A DNA stretch of 17,807 nt from Comchoanobacter sp040266255 (GCA_040266255.1 JBDQEV010000019.1:1-17807); one strand, 5' to 3'. Positions 1 through 7,795 are shown, numbered from the stretch's first letter. Program-made: numbers and translations. The notes: generated from the sequence alone by a model not told the origin.

Positions 1-2
1 AA

Positions 3-50
3 CATATCATATGCGATAGAATATGATATGAATGACACACTACTGTGTGT
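3..50. terminator. two adjacent hairpins, possible bidirectional terminator
   Basis: Two inverted repeats lie between the left edge and the 3' end of sixA. Bases 3-12 pair perfectly with 21-30 (10-bp stem, 8-base loop, all A/T except one G/C pair on each side). Bases 35-40 (ACACAC) pair with 45-50 (GTGTGT) around a 4-base loop. On the plus strand the second hairpin is followed by a T-rich run (51-59), as in a rho-independent terminator for a gene entering from the left. On the minus strand both follow the sixA stop but lack a clear T tract. The stems are weak, so a terminator is a reasonable guess only. Confidence 0.4.
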
Positions 51-70
51 ATTTCTTTTAATACTTCACT

Positions 71-505
71 CTAGCCTATCTTCTTCCACGTATGATCTGG
101 ATTGATAATCACACCACTCCCAGAGGAAAAGCTTAAGCTTTGTAAAGCTGTATCTTCTACAATCGTAGCTATTAGTGGTCCAAGCATTGGCGCATGTCCA
201 ACAACAAACGTTGGCCCAGAGGCTGTGTATACCTCTAACTCTTTTAATAAGGACTCTATCTCTTGAAGATTAGGCTCATGATTAATATATAGTGCATCAA
301 TAATCGTAGGCGTTTGATTCGTCACAAGATAAGCGGTTTGTTGTGCTCTTGTTGCTGGCGAGCTAAGCACATGTTGCCACTTAAACTGATATTTTTCCTT
401 TAACGCAATACAACGTTCTTCTCCTTCAGGTGTTAATCCTCGATCTAAATCATTACCCTCAGTATATGCTTTTGAATGGCGTAAAACTCCTATCTCATGC
501 TTCAT
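71..505 (-). CDS. sixA: SixA-type phosphohistidine phosphatase (histidine phosphatase superfamily)
   Basis: A 144-residue single-domain protein of the histidine phosphatase (phosphoglycerate mutase-like) superfamily. The catalytic set is visible: R9-H10 in LRHSKA (His10 would be the phospho-acceptor), R53 in SSPATRAQQTA, and H104 in VVGHAPML. The usual RHG tripeptide reads RHS. Length and architecture match SixA, which in E. coli removes phosphate from histidine phosphocarrier proteins such as PtsO or ArcB-type HPt domains; the substrate here is inferred. There is no signal peptide, so it should be cytoplasmic. The ATG at 505 is preceded by AAGGA seven bases upstream. It overlaps the 3' end of the upstream MFS gene by 11 bases, so the two are probably co-translated, although no functional link is obvious. 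Confidence 0.82.
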   Translation of the reverse strand: MKHEIGVLRHSKAYTEGNDLDRGLTPEGEERCIALKEKYQFKWQHVLSSPATRAQQTAYLVTNQTPTIIDALYINHEPNLQEIESLLKELEVYTASGPTFVVGHAPMLGPLIATIVEDTALQSLSFSSGSGVIINPDHTWKKIG

Positions 506-1646
506 TTCTATATCCTTGTTTAACCAATAGAACGATTGAAGTCGATAATACCAATAGCATTGATATCACCAATGTTGAAACCTCAACTTGATCATTTGTC
601 CAAATACCAACAGATGTATTCGTGTGCAAAAAACGACTAGCATGGGTGAAAATATTGGTGCTGAATAGCAATACTACAGAGTTTGCAGCTGCAATCGTTA
701 AACCTACACGCCTATTTGTTATCTTTAGTAACCAAGCATACCCAATTACTATTCCTGAGCCAGCAAGACCAATGCATCCCAGCAAAAACTTTGTCCACCC
801 TACTGGCGCCAATATATGATGCAGTAAACTCCATGCACTTGTACTGCCTAAAAGCGCTAATGACACCAGCAATACCCAGTAACTAACTCGCTGCGTTAAA
901 TAGGATAATCCAATGCTGCCTATACACAGCCCAATATAAAACGGTGAAGCATTCCATAGTTGTGCACCCTCTAACAAACGATAGCCTACCGGACTATTTA
1001 ATAATCCCCACTGCGGCACAAACAAACTCCAACTGTAATGTAATGCACCAATCATCAACAGCACCAATACTAAATCTAACTTGACATATGATCGATCTTC
1101 GACCCATGAAACTTTTGCCTTATAAGTGCGCTCACTTGCATATAAACATAAACCAAACACGCCATACACCGTATAAAGCACTCTCCAATTTAATAACTCA
1201 AGTGCTCTTGGAGAAATGAGTTCAAATCCCAGTAGCCCAATCAAAATTAACGCATGAGTGTACCCAAGAACTTTACAGTACTCCTGTGGTAAAAATGCAG
1301 CATGAATAAATCGCATTAAACCTAGCATTGCGCAGGTTGCAATCACAGCCTGTACCACTAGTATCAGCATACTTAAAAAAGAAGAGACACTATAAGAAGC
1401 AACAAGGGACAATGAGCTCATAGCCAATATCAAAGCACTTAAATTCATTGGATAACGATCAACCCACAGTCCCACTAAAAACTGAGCTACGCATAAGGCA
1501 TAAAAATAAACATTAAACACCTGCCCAAACTCATCAAGCATCAATGCATTATCACTTGATATCGAAAGAAAAGACAACCAACTTGCTAACAAGCAGTAAC
1601 CTGCAAATGCTGTCAAAACAAACCAATGACGCATTCTACTTTGCAT
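495..1646 (-). CDS. MFS-like multi-pass membrane transporter, substrate unknown
   Basis: A 383-residue, strongly hydrophobic protein with about 11-12 predicted membrane segments and short loops. This fits the major facilitator superfamily in size and hydropathy. A short basic loop with GLWVDRYP at about residues 59-66 resembles the conserved loop 2-3 motif (G-x-x-x-D-R), the best single indicator of MFS. A charged central loop (about residues 170-187, SERTYKAKVSWVEDRS) would separate two six-helix halves. The substrate cannot be read from the sequence. The start at 1646 is supported by a GGGAAGGGA purine run 5-13 bases upstream; an in-frame ATG at 1634 is the alternative. It is the first gene of a two-gene unit with sixA and divergent from rpmB. 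Confidence 0.7.
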   Translation of the reverse strand: MQSRMRHWFVLTAFAGYCLLASWLSFLSISSDNALMLDEFGQVFNVYFYALCVAQFLVGLWVDRYPMNLSALILAMSSLSLVASYSVSSFLSMLILVVQAVIATCAMLGLMRFIHAAFLPQEYCKVLGYTHALILIGLLGFELISPRALELLNWRVLYTVYGVFGLCLYASERTYKAKVSWVEDRSYVKLDLVLVLLMIGALHYSWSLFVPQWGLLNSPVGYRLLEGAQLWNASPFYIGLCIGSIGLSYLTQRVSYWVLLVSLALLGSTSAWSLLHHILAPVGWTKFLLGCIGLAGSGIVIGYAWLLKITNRRVGLTIAAANSVVLLFSTNIFTHASRFLHTNTSVGIWTNDQVEVSTLVISMLLVLSTSIVLLVKQGYRNEA

Positions 1647-1770
1647 TAGAATCCCTTCCCTTCAAACTTACTCATTACGTCACTTTAACTAAAAAAAAAC
1701 ACATTTGCACCCATTGCAGTATACTAACTTTTAAAATTATGATTATATTTTCCCAAAAGACATATTTTTT

Positions 1771-1799
1771 GTAGCAATTTTTAAAAAATGGTATATAAT
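1771..1799 (+). promoter_or_regulatory. sigma-70-type promoter for rpmB-rpmG
   Basis: A perfect TATAAT at 1794-1799 lies 41 bases before the rpmB start. The -35 is weak: GTAGCA at 1771-1776 with 17-base spacing, or TTGTAG at 1769-1774 with 19. Transcription would begin near 1806. The ribosome binding site AGAGG (1828-1832) is well placed before ATG 1840. Confidence 0.55.
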
Positions 1800-1839
1800 C
1801 AGTGTGCATTTAGAAATTCATTAGCCCAGAGGTATAAGA

Positions 1840-2061
1840 ATGAGCATATGTATAGTAACTCAAAAAACTGCACAAGCAGGACAAAATCGTTCACACGCAC
1901 GTAACTCTACGAAGCGTAAGTTCAACGTGAATCTACATCGTAAAACATACGTACTATCCAGTGGAAAAAAAGTATCTGTTGATATTTCAGCCCATGGCAT
2001 TAGAACCATTGATAAAAAAGGTATTGGTTACCTTGAGACACTACTTAACGAATCAAACTAG
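1840..2061 (+). CDS. rpmB: 50S ribosomal protein L28
   Basis: A 73-residue basic protein of the bL28 family, a structural part of the large ribosomal subunit. Family hallmarks are the central block QNRSHARNSTKRKFNVNLH (residues 15-33) and the later block SAHGIRTIDKKGI, which match bacterial L28 (NRSHA.N.TKR.F..NLH and S.KG.R.IDKKG). Length is close to the 78 residues of E. coli. The early cysteine of the usual CxVTGK segment is present (CIVTQK). It is followed after ten bases by rpmG, the normal rpmB-rpmG order. The start has a clear AGAGG eight bases upstream. Confidence 0.95.
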   Translation: MSICIVTQKTAQAGQNRSHARNSTKRKFNVNLHRKTYVLSSGKKVSVDISAHGIRTIDKKGIGYLETLLNESN

Positions 2062-2071
2062 GTAATTTATT

Positions 2072-2257
2072 ATGGCAAAAAAAGCATCTAAAGCAGGTCG
2101 TCAGACCGTTATGTTTAGGCATAAACCAACAGGTGAAGCTTATTTCAGTACAGTCAATACTAAAAAGCAAAAAGAAAACCAAACTGGTAAGTTAAAGCTT
2201 AGAAAGTACTCTCGAAAGCTACAAAAAGTTGTAGAGTTTGTACAAGATAAAGTTTAA
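2072..2257 (+). CDS. rpmG: 50S ribosomal protein L33
   Basis: A 61-residue highly basic protein of the bL33 family. It lacks the two CxxC zinc motifs, so it is the zinc-independent (C-minus) form. The core TGEAYFSTVNTKKQKENQTGKLKLRKYSRKL aligns in outline with the E. coli L33 core (GTGHFYTTTKNKR...KLELKKFD): a Gly-x-x-Tyr/Phe turn, the TKK block and K-L-x-L-(R/K)-K-(Y/F). It is a little longer than the E. coli protein (55). It sits ten bases after rpmB. Its TAA (2255-2257) shares two bases with the TAA of rsmE on the other strand through the palindrome TTAA at 2254-2257. Confidence 0.9.
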   Translation: MAKKASKAGRQTVMFRHKPTGEAYFSTVNTKKQKENQTGKLKLRKYSRKLQKVVEFVQDKV

Positions 2258-2934
2258 GACTGCATTTTAACTGCCAGAAGAACAGCCATACAAGCTGTAT
2301 CAGTTCTTAAGACACCATCTGACAAACTGATATTCTGACCAGATAAGAGCGCAACATCTTGTGTAGACCAACCACCTTCAGGCCCAATTGCAAATGTAAC
2401 TGGGCCTTTTAAATTACAATCTAATATTTTCTGATCTGCACCAGGGTGACAAATGAAGACCTGTTCCTCACCTGGTAATTCTTGAAACTCTACTAAGTTA
2501 ATCCTCGGTAAATATAGACGCTGTGACTGCTCACATGCACTGATACACAACTTTTCCCAGCGTACAATCTTCTTCTCATACAACGCTTGATCAAATGCAA
2601 TTGGTGTAAACTCACTTTTAACCAGACTAATACGACTTACTCCCAATTCAGTCAATTTAGTTAATACGAACTCTAGTGTACTTAACTTAGGTATACCAAG
2701 AATAATATGAATATCCTGCTCTACAGGCGCTTGTTGCAGACCTGAGACACTTCTAACGATACAGTGTCTTTTTTCTATCTGCTTAAGAGCCATCTTAATG
2801 TACTGTCCTTTTCCATTAAATAATGTGAACTCTTCATTTATTTTAACTCTTAGCGCTTTAATATGTCGAAAAACATCACCATCAAGTCGCAACTCTCCTT
2901 CCTCTACAGGCAAATGTGTGACATAAAAGTACAT
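2254..2934 (-). CDS. rsmE: 16S rRNA (uracil-1498-N3)-methyltransferase
   Basis: A 226-residue member of the RsmE family (SPOUT class), which uses S-adenosylmethionine to methylate U1498 of 16S rRNA in the 30S subunit. Recognisable blocks in order: RHIKALRV near residue 23 (N-terminal PUA-like part), KLTELGV near residue 87, the ACEQSQR segment near residue 133, then the cofactor-knot motifs IGPEGGWS and LSDGVLRTDTA in the last 50 residues, corresponding to the family's GPEGG and LG.RVLRTETA. Length is close to the usual 240. The start at 2934 follows AGGAGG at a spacing of six. Its stop overlaps that of rpmG. Confidence 0.93.
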   Translation of the reverse strand: MYFYVTHLPVEEGELRLDGDVFRHIKALRVKINEEFTLFNGKGQYIKMALKQIEKRHCIVRSVSGLQQAPVEQDIHIILGIPKLSTLEFVLTKLTELGVSRISLVKSEFTPIAFDQALYEKKIVRWEKLCISACEQSQRLYLPRINLVEFQELPGEEQVFICHPGADQKILDCNLKGPVTFAIGPEGGWSTQDVALLSGQNISLSDGVLRTDTACMAVLLAVKMQS

Positions 2935-3058
2935 ACCACCCCTCCTTCACTTTTAATTAACACCACCGTGGATATGTCTTACATCAAATGCAGTAAAACG
3001 TAACTTGGCAAAAATAACTGATATCATACAATAATAAAAATAATAGCTATATTCATCA

Positions 3059-3232
3059 ATGACAAGTAAAATCCTATTTATTCACCCAGATGGCTCAGTG
3101 TACCTGAGAGTTCATGATGCACTTTTGGTACTCAACCCTAAAAACACCAGCATTCGGCTAATTACCTGGGTCTTACACCACTTATCATTAAAAGACAGAA
3201 GAAGACTCAAGCGCATATTAAACAATGACTAA
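3059..3232 (+). CDS. possible 57-residue small protein, unrecognised
   Basis: An ATG-initiated frame of 57 codons fills most of the 305-base gap between rsmE and the CPBP gene. The predicted product is a mixed hydrophobic and basic peptide, opening MTSKILFIHPDGS and ending in the basic run KDRRRLKRIL. It reads like a folded small protein rather than a random frame, but I recognise no family. There is no Shine-Dalgarno sequence. A TATATT at 3048-3053 is too close to act as a -10 unless the message is leaderless. It ends seven bases before the convergent CPBP stop. The remaining 2935-3058 holds only the rsmE ribosome site and AT-rich DNA. Confidence 0.4.
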   Translation: MTSKILFIHPDGSVYLRVHDALLVLNPKNTSIRLITWVLHHLSLKDRRRLKRILNND

Positions 3233-3239
3233 TACAACG

Positions 3240-4484
3240 TTAGGCTGCTGATGCAGCGCTGAGAGCACTTTCCTCTATCACTTGATCACTTCCCCCAACT
3301 GCAGCAGGCTGCAATCCATTAGGGCCTAACGCCTTTGCAGATGTTGCTTTAACTGGGTCTTTTACCAAAGCATCAATCACACTTATACCTAACCATGTCA
3401 GTAAGAGACGCCCTAATGCAACTGGAATTAAAAACAGTGGCTTAAAAGCACCCATAATAGATCTATAGAATAATTGAAAGACTGTAACTGAATAATTGTG
3501 CATAGAGTGAAATACTGCTGCAATCTCGATGCCATCCGTCCATAAAGACACCATAGCAAACACAATACCCATTAAAGTATGATAAAATAATGCACTTAAC
3601 CCTATAGATGCAGCTCCCACAACAGAAGAATGCATAAACCCAAATAAGAAGCCCATCAAAAGACCTACACAAAACTTATGCACAAAACGACGAAAAATAC
3701 TTGCGTTTTTATTCTCACCCGCAATGCCATAATAATTTAGAAATGCTATCATACCTGTTCTGGCCAACAGCTCCTCCACTAAAGGCTGTATACTATACAT
3801 AATTGCTGCCATTGCAAGATGAAGCAAATACCCACCATTCAGCATCATGCTTGATACCGCTGCATAATTTGAAACAACATAGAGCGCTGGAGAGGTTAAT
3901 AAGAAAACCACAATACCCAAGATTGTATAAGCAACTGTTTTCTTGCTTGGCAATCTCCACTGGAAAATTTTTTGTAGTGGCTTTACACCCATCTCTTTTG
4001 CAACTAATAGAACATATAACAGATGACATGCCCAGAATGCTGAGCTATATAGATATGGAATACTGTGCAATGCAGCAAGCACTTGAGGCGCAAACAGCAA
4101 CAAGACTGACGGTAAGAGATATAAAACATTAAGCCCTAAAAAGTACAGCCCTACTCTAGATACACGTTCAAACGCACCCTTAGATTTAAGATACTCCACT
4201 GCAGCCAAAGTAAATGCCATCATTATCCCATTTAAGCTCCAGCACAACAAAAAGAGTAGTGACGTCCAAAAAGCACGACTAAGCGCAGACCGCATATCCA
4301 GACTATCGCCCATCAAATATGCACGACTATACTGAGCTGCCATCACTAATGTAAAAAACACCAATCCAGCTTGTAGGAAAAATGAAAGCGCTAATGATGA
4401 TAGAGAAAAACTGAGAAATAGATCTAGCATTAACATTAACACTATACCAGTTTTAATTTCTTTAGAGAAAGCAACTTTAGTCAT
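3240..4484 (-). CDS. CPBP-family intramembrane metalloprotease (CAAX protease-like)
   Basis: A 414-residue polytopic membrane protein with all three signature elements of the CPBP (Abi/Rce1-like) family: E237-E238-x-x-x-R242 (VEELLAR), the F281-x-x-x-H285 motif (FGFMH), and H326-x-x-x-N330 (HSMHN). In this family the glutamate and the two histidines form the metal-type catalytic site inside the membrane. The N-terminal half (residues 10-210) adds about six further hydrophobic segments. An unusual tail follows the last helix (residues 376-414), rich in Ala, Ser and Gly with no recognisable domain. The substrate is unknown. No Shine-Dalgarno is visible before the ATG at 4484. A strong promoter overlaps the end of ubiK, so the gene can be expressed apart from the operon upstream. 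Confidence 0.82.
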   Translation of the reverse strand: MTKVAFSKEIKTGIVLMLMLDLFLSFSLSSLALSFFLQAGLVFFTLVMAAQYSRAYLMGDSLDMRSALSRAFWTSLLFLLCWSLNGIMMAFTLAAVEYLKSKGAFERVSRVGLYFLGLNVLYLLPSVLLLFAPQVLAALHSIPYLYSSAFWACHLLYVLLVAKEMGVKPLQKIFQWRLPSKKTVAYTILGIVVFLLTSPALYVVSNYAAVSSMMLNGGYLLHLAMAAIMYSIQPLVEELLARTGMIAFLNYYGIAGENKNASIFRRFVHKFCVGLLMGFLFGFMHSSVVGAASIGLSALFYHTLMGIVFAMVSLWTDGIEIAAVFHSMHNYSVTVFQLFYRSIMGAFKPLFLIPVALGRLLLTWLGISVIDALVKDPVKATSAKALGPNGLQPAAVGGSDQVIEESALSAASAA

Positions 4485-4512
4485 GATTATTTTATTTAAT
4501 TATATTAATCTT

Positions 4513-4541
4513 ATTATACGACTTTATATAATAAATATCAA
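4513..4541 (-). promoter_or_regulatory. sigma-70-type promoter for the CPBP protease gene
   Basis: On the minus strand TTGATA (4541-4536), a 17-base spacer and a perfect TATAAT (4518-4513) form a near-consensus promoter. The -35 abuts the ubiK stop codon. Transcription should start near 4506, leaving a leader of about 22 bases before the ATG at 4484. Confidence 0.6.
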
Positions 4542-4763
4542 TTAATTAATTGGATTGTTCTTTTTTAATTCAGCAATCTCTTCTCTGGCCTTTAGAAGCA
4601 TCTGTTTTTGTGCCATGAAGTCCTCTCTTGAAACAAACCCTAGACATTTTGCCGACATCTTAATGGCCTGAATACACTCTTGGCGAAACATTTTCATCAA
4701 ACCGCGAATGGGCTGTGGAAAATAAATAAGCCATCCGTCTATTTTTTCAAAATCATCATACAC
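4542..4763 (-). CDS. ubiK: UbiK-type accessory factor of ubiquinone biosynthesis (BMFP family)
   Basis: A 73-residue protein. Its C-terminal half (LGFVSREDFMAQKQMLLKAREEIAELK) matches the hallmark of the UbiK/YqiC family ([24 protein letters not shown].LE), a helix ending in a coiled coil. In E. coli, UbiK works with UbiJ as a lipid-binding accessory factor for the late, oxygen-dependent steps of ubiquinone synthesis. The N-terminal half is divergent. The start is GTG at 4763, eight bases inside the end of the desaturase gene, with AGAGG eight bases upstream; no in-frame ATG fits the overlap. Translational coupling with a membrane desaturase that also uses oxygen and electrons suggests shared aerobic membrane biology, but that link is inference. 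Confidence 0.8.
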   Translation of the reverse strand: MYDDFEKIDGWLIYFPQPIRGLMKMFRQECIQAIKMSAKCLGFVSREDFMAQKQMLLKAREEIAELKKNNPIN

Positions 4764-5904
4764 TAGCGCTAACCTCTAAATACCGCTGCTCAATCATTCC
4801 AACAAAGTGGCTCAATACACTTTCATCAAAAGATTTTGCAGTATTGCACCATTGCCGAAGTGCCTCAAATCTATTCTTATACTGGTTTGAGTAGAAGATA
4901 TCATATAACTGTTCTTTAAGTTGGTATAGGCGTTTTAAGCGATCATCCAATATCAGTGTTTTTCTCAAAACCAAACGATCTGTTTCTTTTAAAAGCTTTG
5001 GATTAGTTAACATCAAGTATTTTAACTTTTTAATATTGAGTATACTGCTTAGATCATGAGACAACATGCTGTTTTGGATCATTTTTTTCATCACCTCATG
5101 TGAGAACATTCTAAATACATGCATTCTTGCATTCAACAAAGCCTTCATCCCACCTGACTCAATTTCATAAGGCATCACATAACGCACCTTGGCCAGCCCT
5201 ACATAACTGAGTAAACGAATATACACATAGCCTAAATCGAACTCAAAAGGCCGTGCTGATAAACGAGCTGAACGTGGATAAGCATGATGATTATTATGTA
5301 GCTCCTCTCCACCAATGAGAATACCCCATGGTAAAATATTTTTTGAAGCATCACCTGGCTCAAAGTTTCGATAACCAAATGCATGCCCAATCCCATTAAT
5401 CACACCAGCAGCAGTAAACGGAATCCAAACCATTTGAACTATCCATATAGCAATCCCTTTATTACCCCACATGAAGATATCAATCGCTAACATCAAAAGC
5501 ACACCGATGTTCCAATGCCTATAAATATGTCTTTCTACCCAATCATTTGGGCAATCATGTCCATACTTTTCTAATACATCTTGATTCTTTGCACTTTTAC
5601 GATACAACCATACACCTAAAAACAGTACTTTCCAGACTCCATAGATCACAGGACTATGTGGATCTCCTTCCGTGTCTACATCAGCATGATGCTTTCGGTG
5701 CACAGCAACCCACTCTTTTGTTTTCATTCCCGTTGTTAACCACAACCATAATCGAAAAACATGCGTCAGAACAGGGCTCAAATCTAATGATCGATGCGAC
5801 ATAGAACGATGCAAATACAAAGTAACAGCAATAATTGTAAAATGCGTTAAACCTGCTGCAACTAAAACAACTTGCAACCAAGAGAGATTAAATACTCCAT
5901 CCAT
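4756..5904 (-). CDS. membrane-bound acyl-CoA/fatty acid desaturase (delta-9 type)
   Basis: A 382-residue integral membrane desaturase with the three histidine boxes that bind the di-iron centre: H32RSMSH37, H69RKHH73 and H203NNHH207, plus H174 in NGIGH as the extra ligand found in the stearoyl-CoA desaturase class. Hydrophobic segments lie near residues 8-30, 45-60, 85-100, 132-165 and 190-198. Residues 250-382 form a basic, mostly helical cytoplasmic tail with no separate electron carrier such as cytochrome b5. Such enzymes insert a cis double bond using O2 and electrons from a ferredoxin or similar donor. The gene follows a ferredoxin gene by 15 bases, and AGGAGG stands six bases before ATG 5904. 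Confidence 0.9.
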   Translation of the reverse strand: MDGVFNLSWLQVVLVAAGLTHFTIIAVTLYLHRSMSHRSLDLSPVLTHVFRLWLWLTTGMKTKEWVAVHRKHHADVDTEGDPHSPVIYGVWKVLFLGVWLYRKSAKNQDVLEKYGHDCPNDWVERHIYRHWNIGVLLMLAIDIFMWGNKGIAIWIVQMVWIPFTAAGVINGIGHAFGYRNFEPGDASKNILPWGILIGGEELHNNHHAYPRSARLSARPFEFDLGYVYIRLLSYVGLAKVRYVMPYEIESGGMKALLNARMHVFRMFSHEVMKKMIQNSMLSHDLSSILNIKKLKYLMLTNPKLLKETDRLVLRKTLILDDRLKRLYQLKEQLYDIFYSNQYKNRFEALRQWCNTAKSFDESVLSHFVGMIEQRYLEVSASV

Positions 5905-5919
5905 AGCTATCCTCCTTTT

Positions 5920-6114
5920 CTACTGGCCCACAGGCTCAATACAGTCTACTGGGCAGTATACCATACACTGTGGCTCATCAAAATGCCCTTTGCACTCTGT
6001 ACACAAGTCTGGATCTATTTCATAAATATCTAGCCCTTGACTAATGGCTATATTTGGACACTTATCTTCACATACATCACAGTTAATACAATCTTCATTG
6101 ATTTTTAAAGACAT
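5920..6114 (-). CDS. YfhL-family 2[4Fe-4S] dicluster ferredoxin
   Basis: A 64-residue cytoplasmic iron-sulfur electron carrier. Two cluster motifs are present: CINCDVCEDKCP (C-x2-C-x2-C-x3-CP, residues 10-21) and a second CTECKGHFDEPQCMVYCP (residues 38-55), with an eight-residue insertion between its second and third cysteines. That insertion typifies the YfhL/Alvin-type 2[4Fe-4S] ferredoxins. The ATG at 6114 lies 20 bases inside the metK 3' end, with GGAG seven bases upstream. The next gene is a desaturase, so it may be the electron donor; this is suggested only by position. Rubredoxin, encoded nearby at 7784-7957, is another candidate donor. Confidence 0.9.
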   Translation of the reverse strand: MSLKINEDCINCDVCEDKCPNIAISQGLDIYEIDPDLCTECKGHFDEPQCMVYCPVDCIEPVGQ

Positions 6115-7219
6115 TCATATCTCCCGGACACAGGCGCTCCCATGCGAAACCCTCTCGGCCAAAATGACCAAACCTAGCACTTTTTGTAAACACTGGCTTT
6201 GTTAAATCTAGCTTATCAATCATCGCCTTAATTGAAAAATCAAATGATGCTTTGACCACATCTAAAATCTCCTGCTCTGATATCGTATGCGTCCCAAAAG
6301 TATCAATAGAGATTGCAACCGGTTGGCTTTGACCAATTGCATAAGCCAATTGAACCTCACAGCGCTTTGCAACACCCGATGCAACAATATGTTTTGCAAC
6401 ATATCTCGCCATATATGCTGCAGTGCGATCTACTTTAGTTGCATCCTTGCCTGAAAAAGCCCCTCCACCATGATGTGCCACACCACCGTAAGTATCCACG
6501 ATAATTTTTCTACCTGTCAGCCCACAATCTGCACTAGGTCCTCCTTGAATAAAACTTCCTGCAGGGTTAACAATCACCTTTGTTTTTTCATGCCAAAGAT
6601 GTTTTGGCATCACTGGCGTTATAATATACTCTACCACCCAATCTCTTAATTCATCTAACTGAATCTGATCCGTATGCTGTGTTGAAACCAACACTGTATC
6701 TATATATATAGGAGAATGATGATCATATACCAAGGTCACTTGTGCTTTTGCATCTGCACCTAAGAACTGATGTTGTTGGCGCATCTTTTTTTGCTGCTGC
6801 ATCAGCTGATGAGAAAGCAAAGCTGGCATTGGCATCAATGCATTGTTCTCATTACAAGCATAACCATACATTACACCTTGATCCCCTGCACCAATTTGAC
6901 CATCATGATCAACGCCATACGCAATCTCTGGTGACTGCTCACTAATATGCGTCTCTAAATCAAAGTCACTGGGGGTAATTTTAATATGATAAATATCTGA
7001 TAATACCTGCATCACTACTTGTTGGTAATCAATTTTACCCTGTAATGTAATTTCTCCAGATAGACAAATCCACTTATCCTTCACCATCACTTCACAGGCA
7101 ACTCTTGCATTGGCATCTAGTGCCAGCGCTGCATCTAAAATTGCATCTGATATCTGATCTGCAATTTTATCCGGGTGCCCATCAGAAACAGACTCACATG
7201 TAATCAATTGGTATGACAT
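6095..7219 (-). CDS. metK: S-adenosylmethionine synthetase
   Basis: A 374-residue enzyme that makes S-adenosylmethionine from methionine and ATP, releasing phosphate and diphosphate. Signature blocks: ESVSDGHPDKIADQISDA at residues 9-26 (His15, Asp17 and Lys18 for ATP and metal), GAGDQGVMYGYA at 110-121, the GGP...DCGLTGRKIIVDTYGG segment around 226-246, and the P-loop-like GGGAFSGKD at 251-259. The end FGHFGREGFAWE is canonical, followed by a short tail; total length is about ten residues under the E. coli enzyme. No strong Shine-Dalgarno precedes ATG 7219. It heads a run with ferredoxin, desaturase and ubiK. Confidence 0.96.
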   Translation of the reverse strand: MSYQLITCESVSDGHPDKIADQISDAILDAALALDANARVACEVMVKDKWICLSGEITLQGKIDYQQVVMQVLSDIYHIKITPSDFDLETHISEQSPEIAYGVDHDGQIGAGDQGVMYGYACNENNALMPMPALLSHQLMQQQKKMRQQHQFLGADAKAQVTLVYDHHSPIYIDTVLVSTQHTDQIQLDELRDWVVEYIITPVMPKHLWHEKTKVIVNPAGSFIQGGPSADCGLTGRKIIVDTYGGVAHHGGGAFSGKDATKVDRTAAYMARYVAKHIVASGVAKRCEVQLAYAIGQSQPVAISIDTFGTHTISEQEILDVVKASFDFSIKAMIDKLDLTKPVFTKSARFGHFGREGFAWERLCPGDMNVFKNQ

Positions 7220-7257
7220 AATAACTCATTATATTTTATATAAAAACATTAATTCTT

Positions 7258-7286
7258 ATCATACTTCATTCACTCTTCTCATACAA
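7258..7286 (-). promoter_or_regulatory. possible metK promoter
   Basis: On the minus strand TTGTAT (7286-7281), a 17-base spacer and TATGAT (7263-7258) give a plausible sigma-70 promoter, with a start near 7251 and a leader of about 30 bases. I saw no SAM-riboswitch-like structure in the leader. A small inverted repeat (TTGATT 7301-7306, AATCAA 7310-7315) lies just upstream and could be an operator or chance in AT-rich DNA. Confidence 0.4.
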
Positions 7287-7432
7287 TTTTTTTCTAATTG
7301 TTGATTTTTAATCAATTTTCCAATTACTTAACCACACCATCTCTCTACAGGTGAGAAATATCTTACGAATGAATACGCAAGACTTTCATCTCAACTTCGG
7401 ATAGAATAAACAAAATTCAGAAAATTGCTTGT

Positions 7433-7795
7433 ATGGTAGAAATTATTTATGTTGAAGATGATGTCTTAACGGGAAAAATATGCACCCATCTTTTTTCTTT
7501 AATTCCAAATATTAATTTCACAGTATTTACTTCTGGGTATGAGGCAATTGATCAAATTAAGCAAAAGGAATATGACATGGTCCTACTTGATGTAGGTCTT
7601 AATGATATTAGTGGCTTAGAAATCGCAGTCATTCTTAGACGAGATTTAAAACTCAATATGCCAATTATTGCAACCAGTGCACATATTGACCCCGGGATGG
7701 AATCTCCATTCATTAATGAGTTTATTGAGAAGCCTTTAACCCATGAGATCATAAAAGAAATTGTTAGAAAACATATTCCTCAGTTAACTGACTAA
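7433..7795 (+). CDS. stand-alone response-regulator receiver domain protein
   Basis: A 120-residue protein consisting of one CheY-like receiver domain and nothing else. The acidic pocket E8-D9-D10, phosphoacceptor D53 (LLDVGL), the hydroxyl position T81-S82 (IIATSAH) and invariant K100 (FIEKPL) are all present, so it should be phosphorylatable. There is no DNA-binding or enzymatic output domain. It probably acts by binding a partner or as a phosphotransfer intermediate. No histidine kinase lies in the window, so its partner is unknown. No Shine-Dalgarno is seen before ATG 7433. Its last 12 bases overlap the rubredoxin gene tail to tail. The 213-base gap to metK holds the metK promoter and no other gene I can support. 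Confidence 0.85.
   Translation: MVEIIYVEDDVLTGKICTHLFSLIPNINFTVFTSGYEAIDQIKQKEYDMVLLDVGLNDISGLEIAVILRRDLKLNMPIIATSAHIDPGMESPFINEFIEKPLTHEIIKEIVRKHIPQLTD

Noticed and set aside
3803..4132. A 109-codon plus-strand open frame inside the CPBP gene.
   Set aside because: It lies antisense to conserved, motif-bearing codons and has no ribosome site; it is a shadow frame.
7220..7432. Possible SAM riboswitch before metK, and an 11-codon frame at 7369-7404 before the receiver gene.
   Set aside because: No conserved SAM-riboswitch helices could be drawn, and the short frame has its nearest purine-rich site too far upstream.
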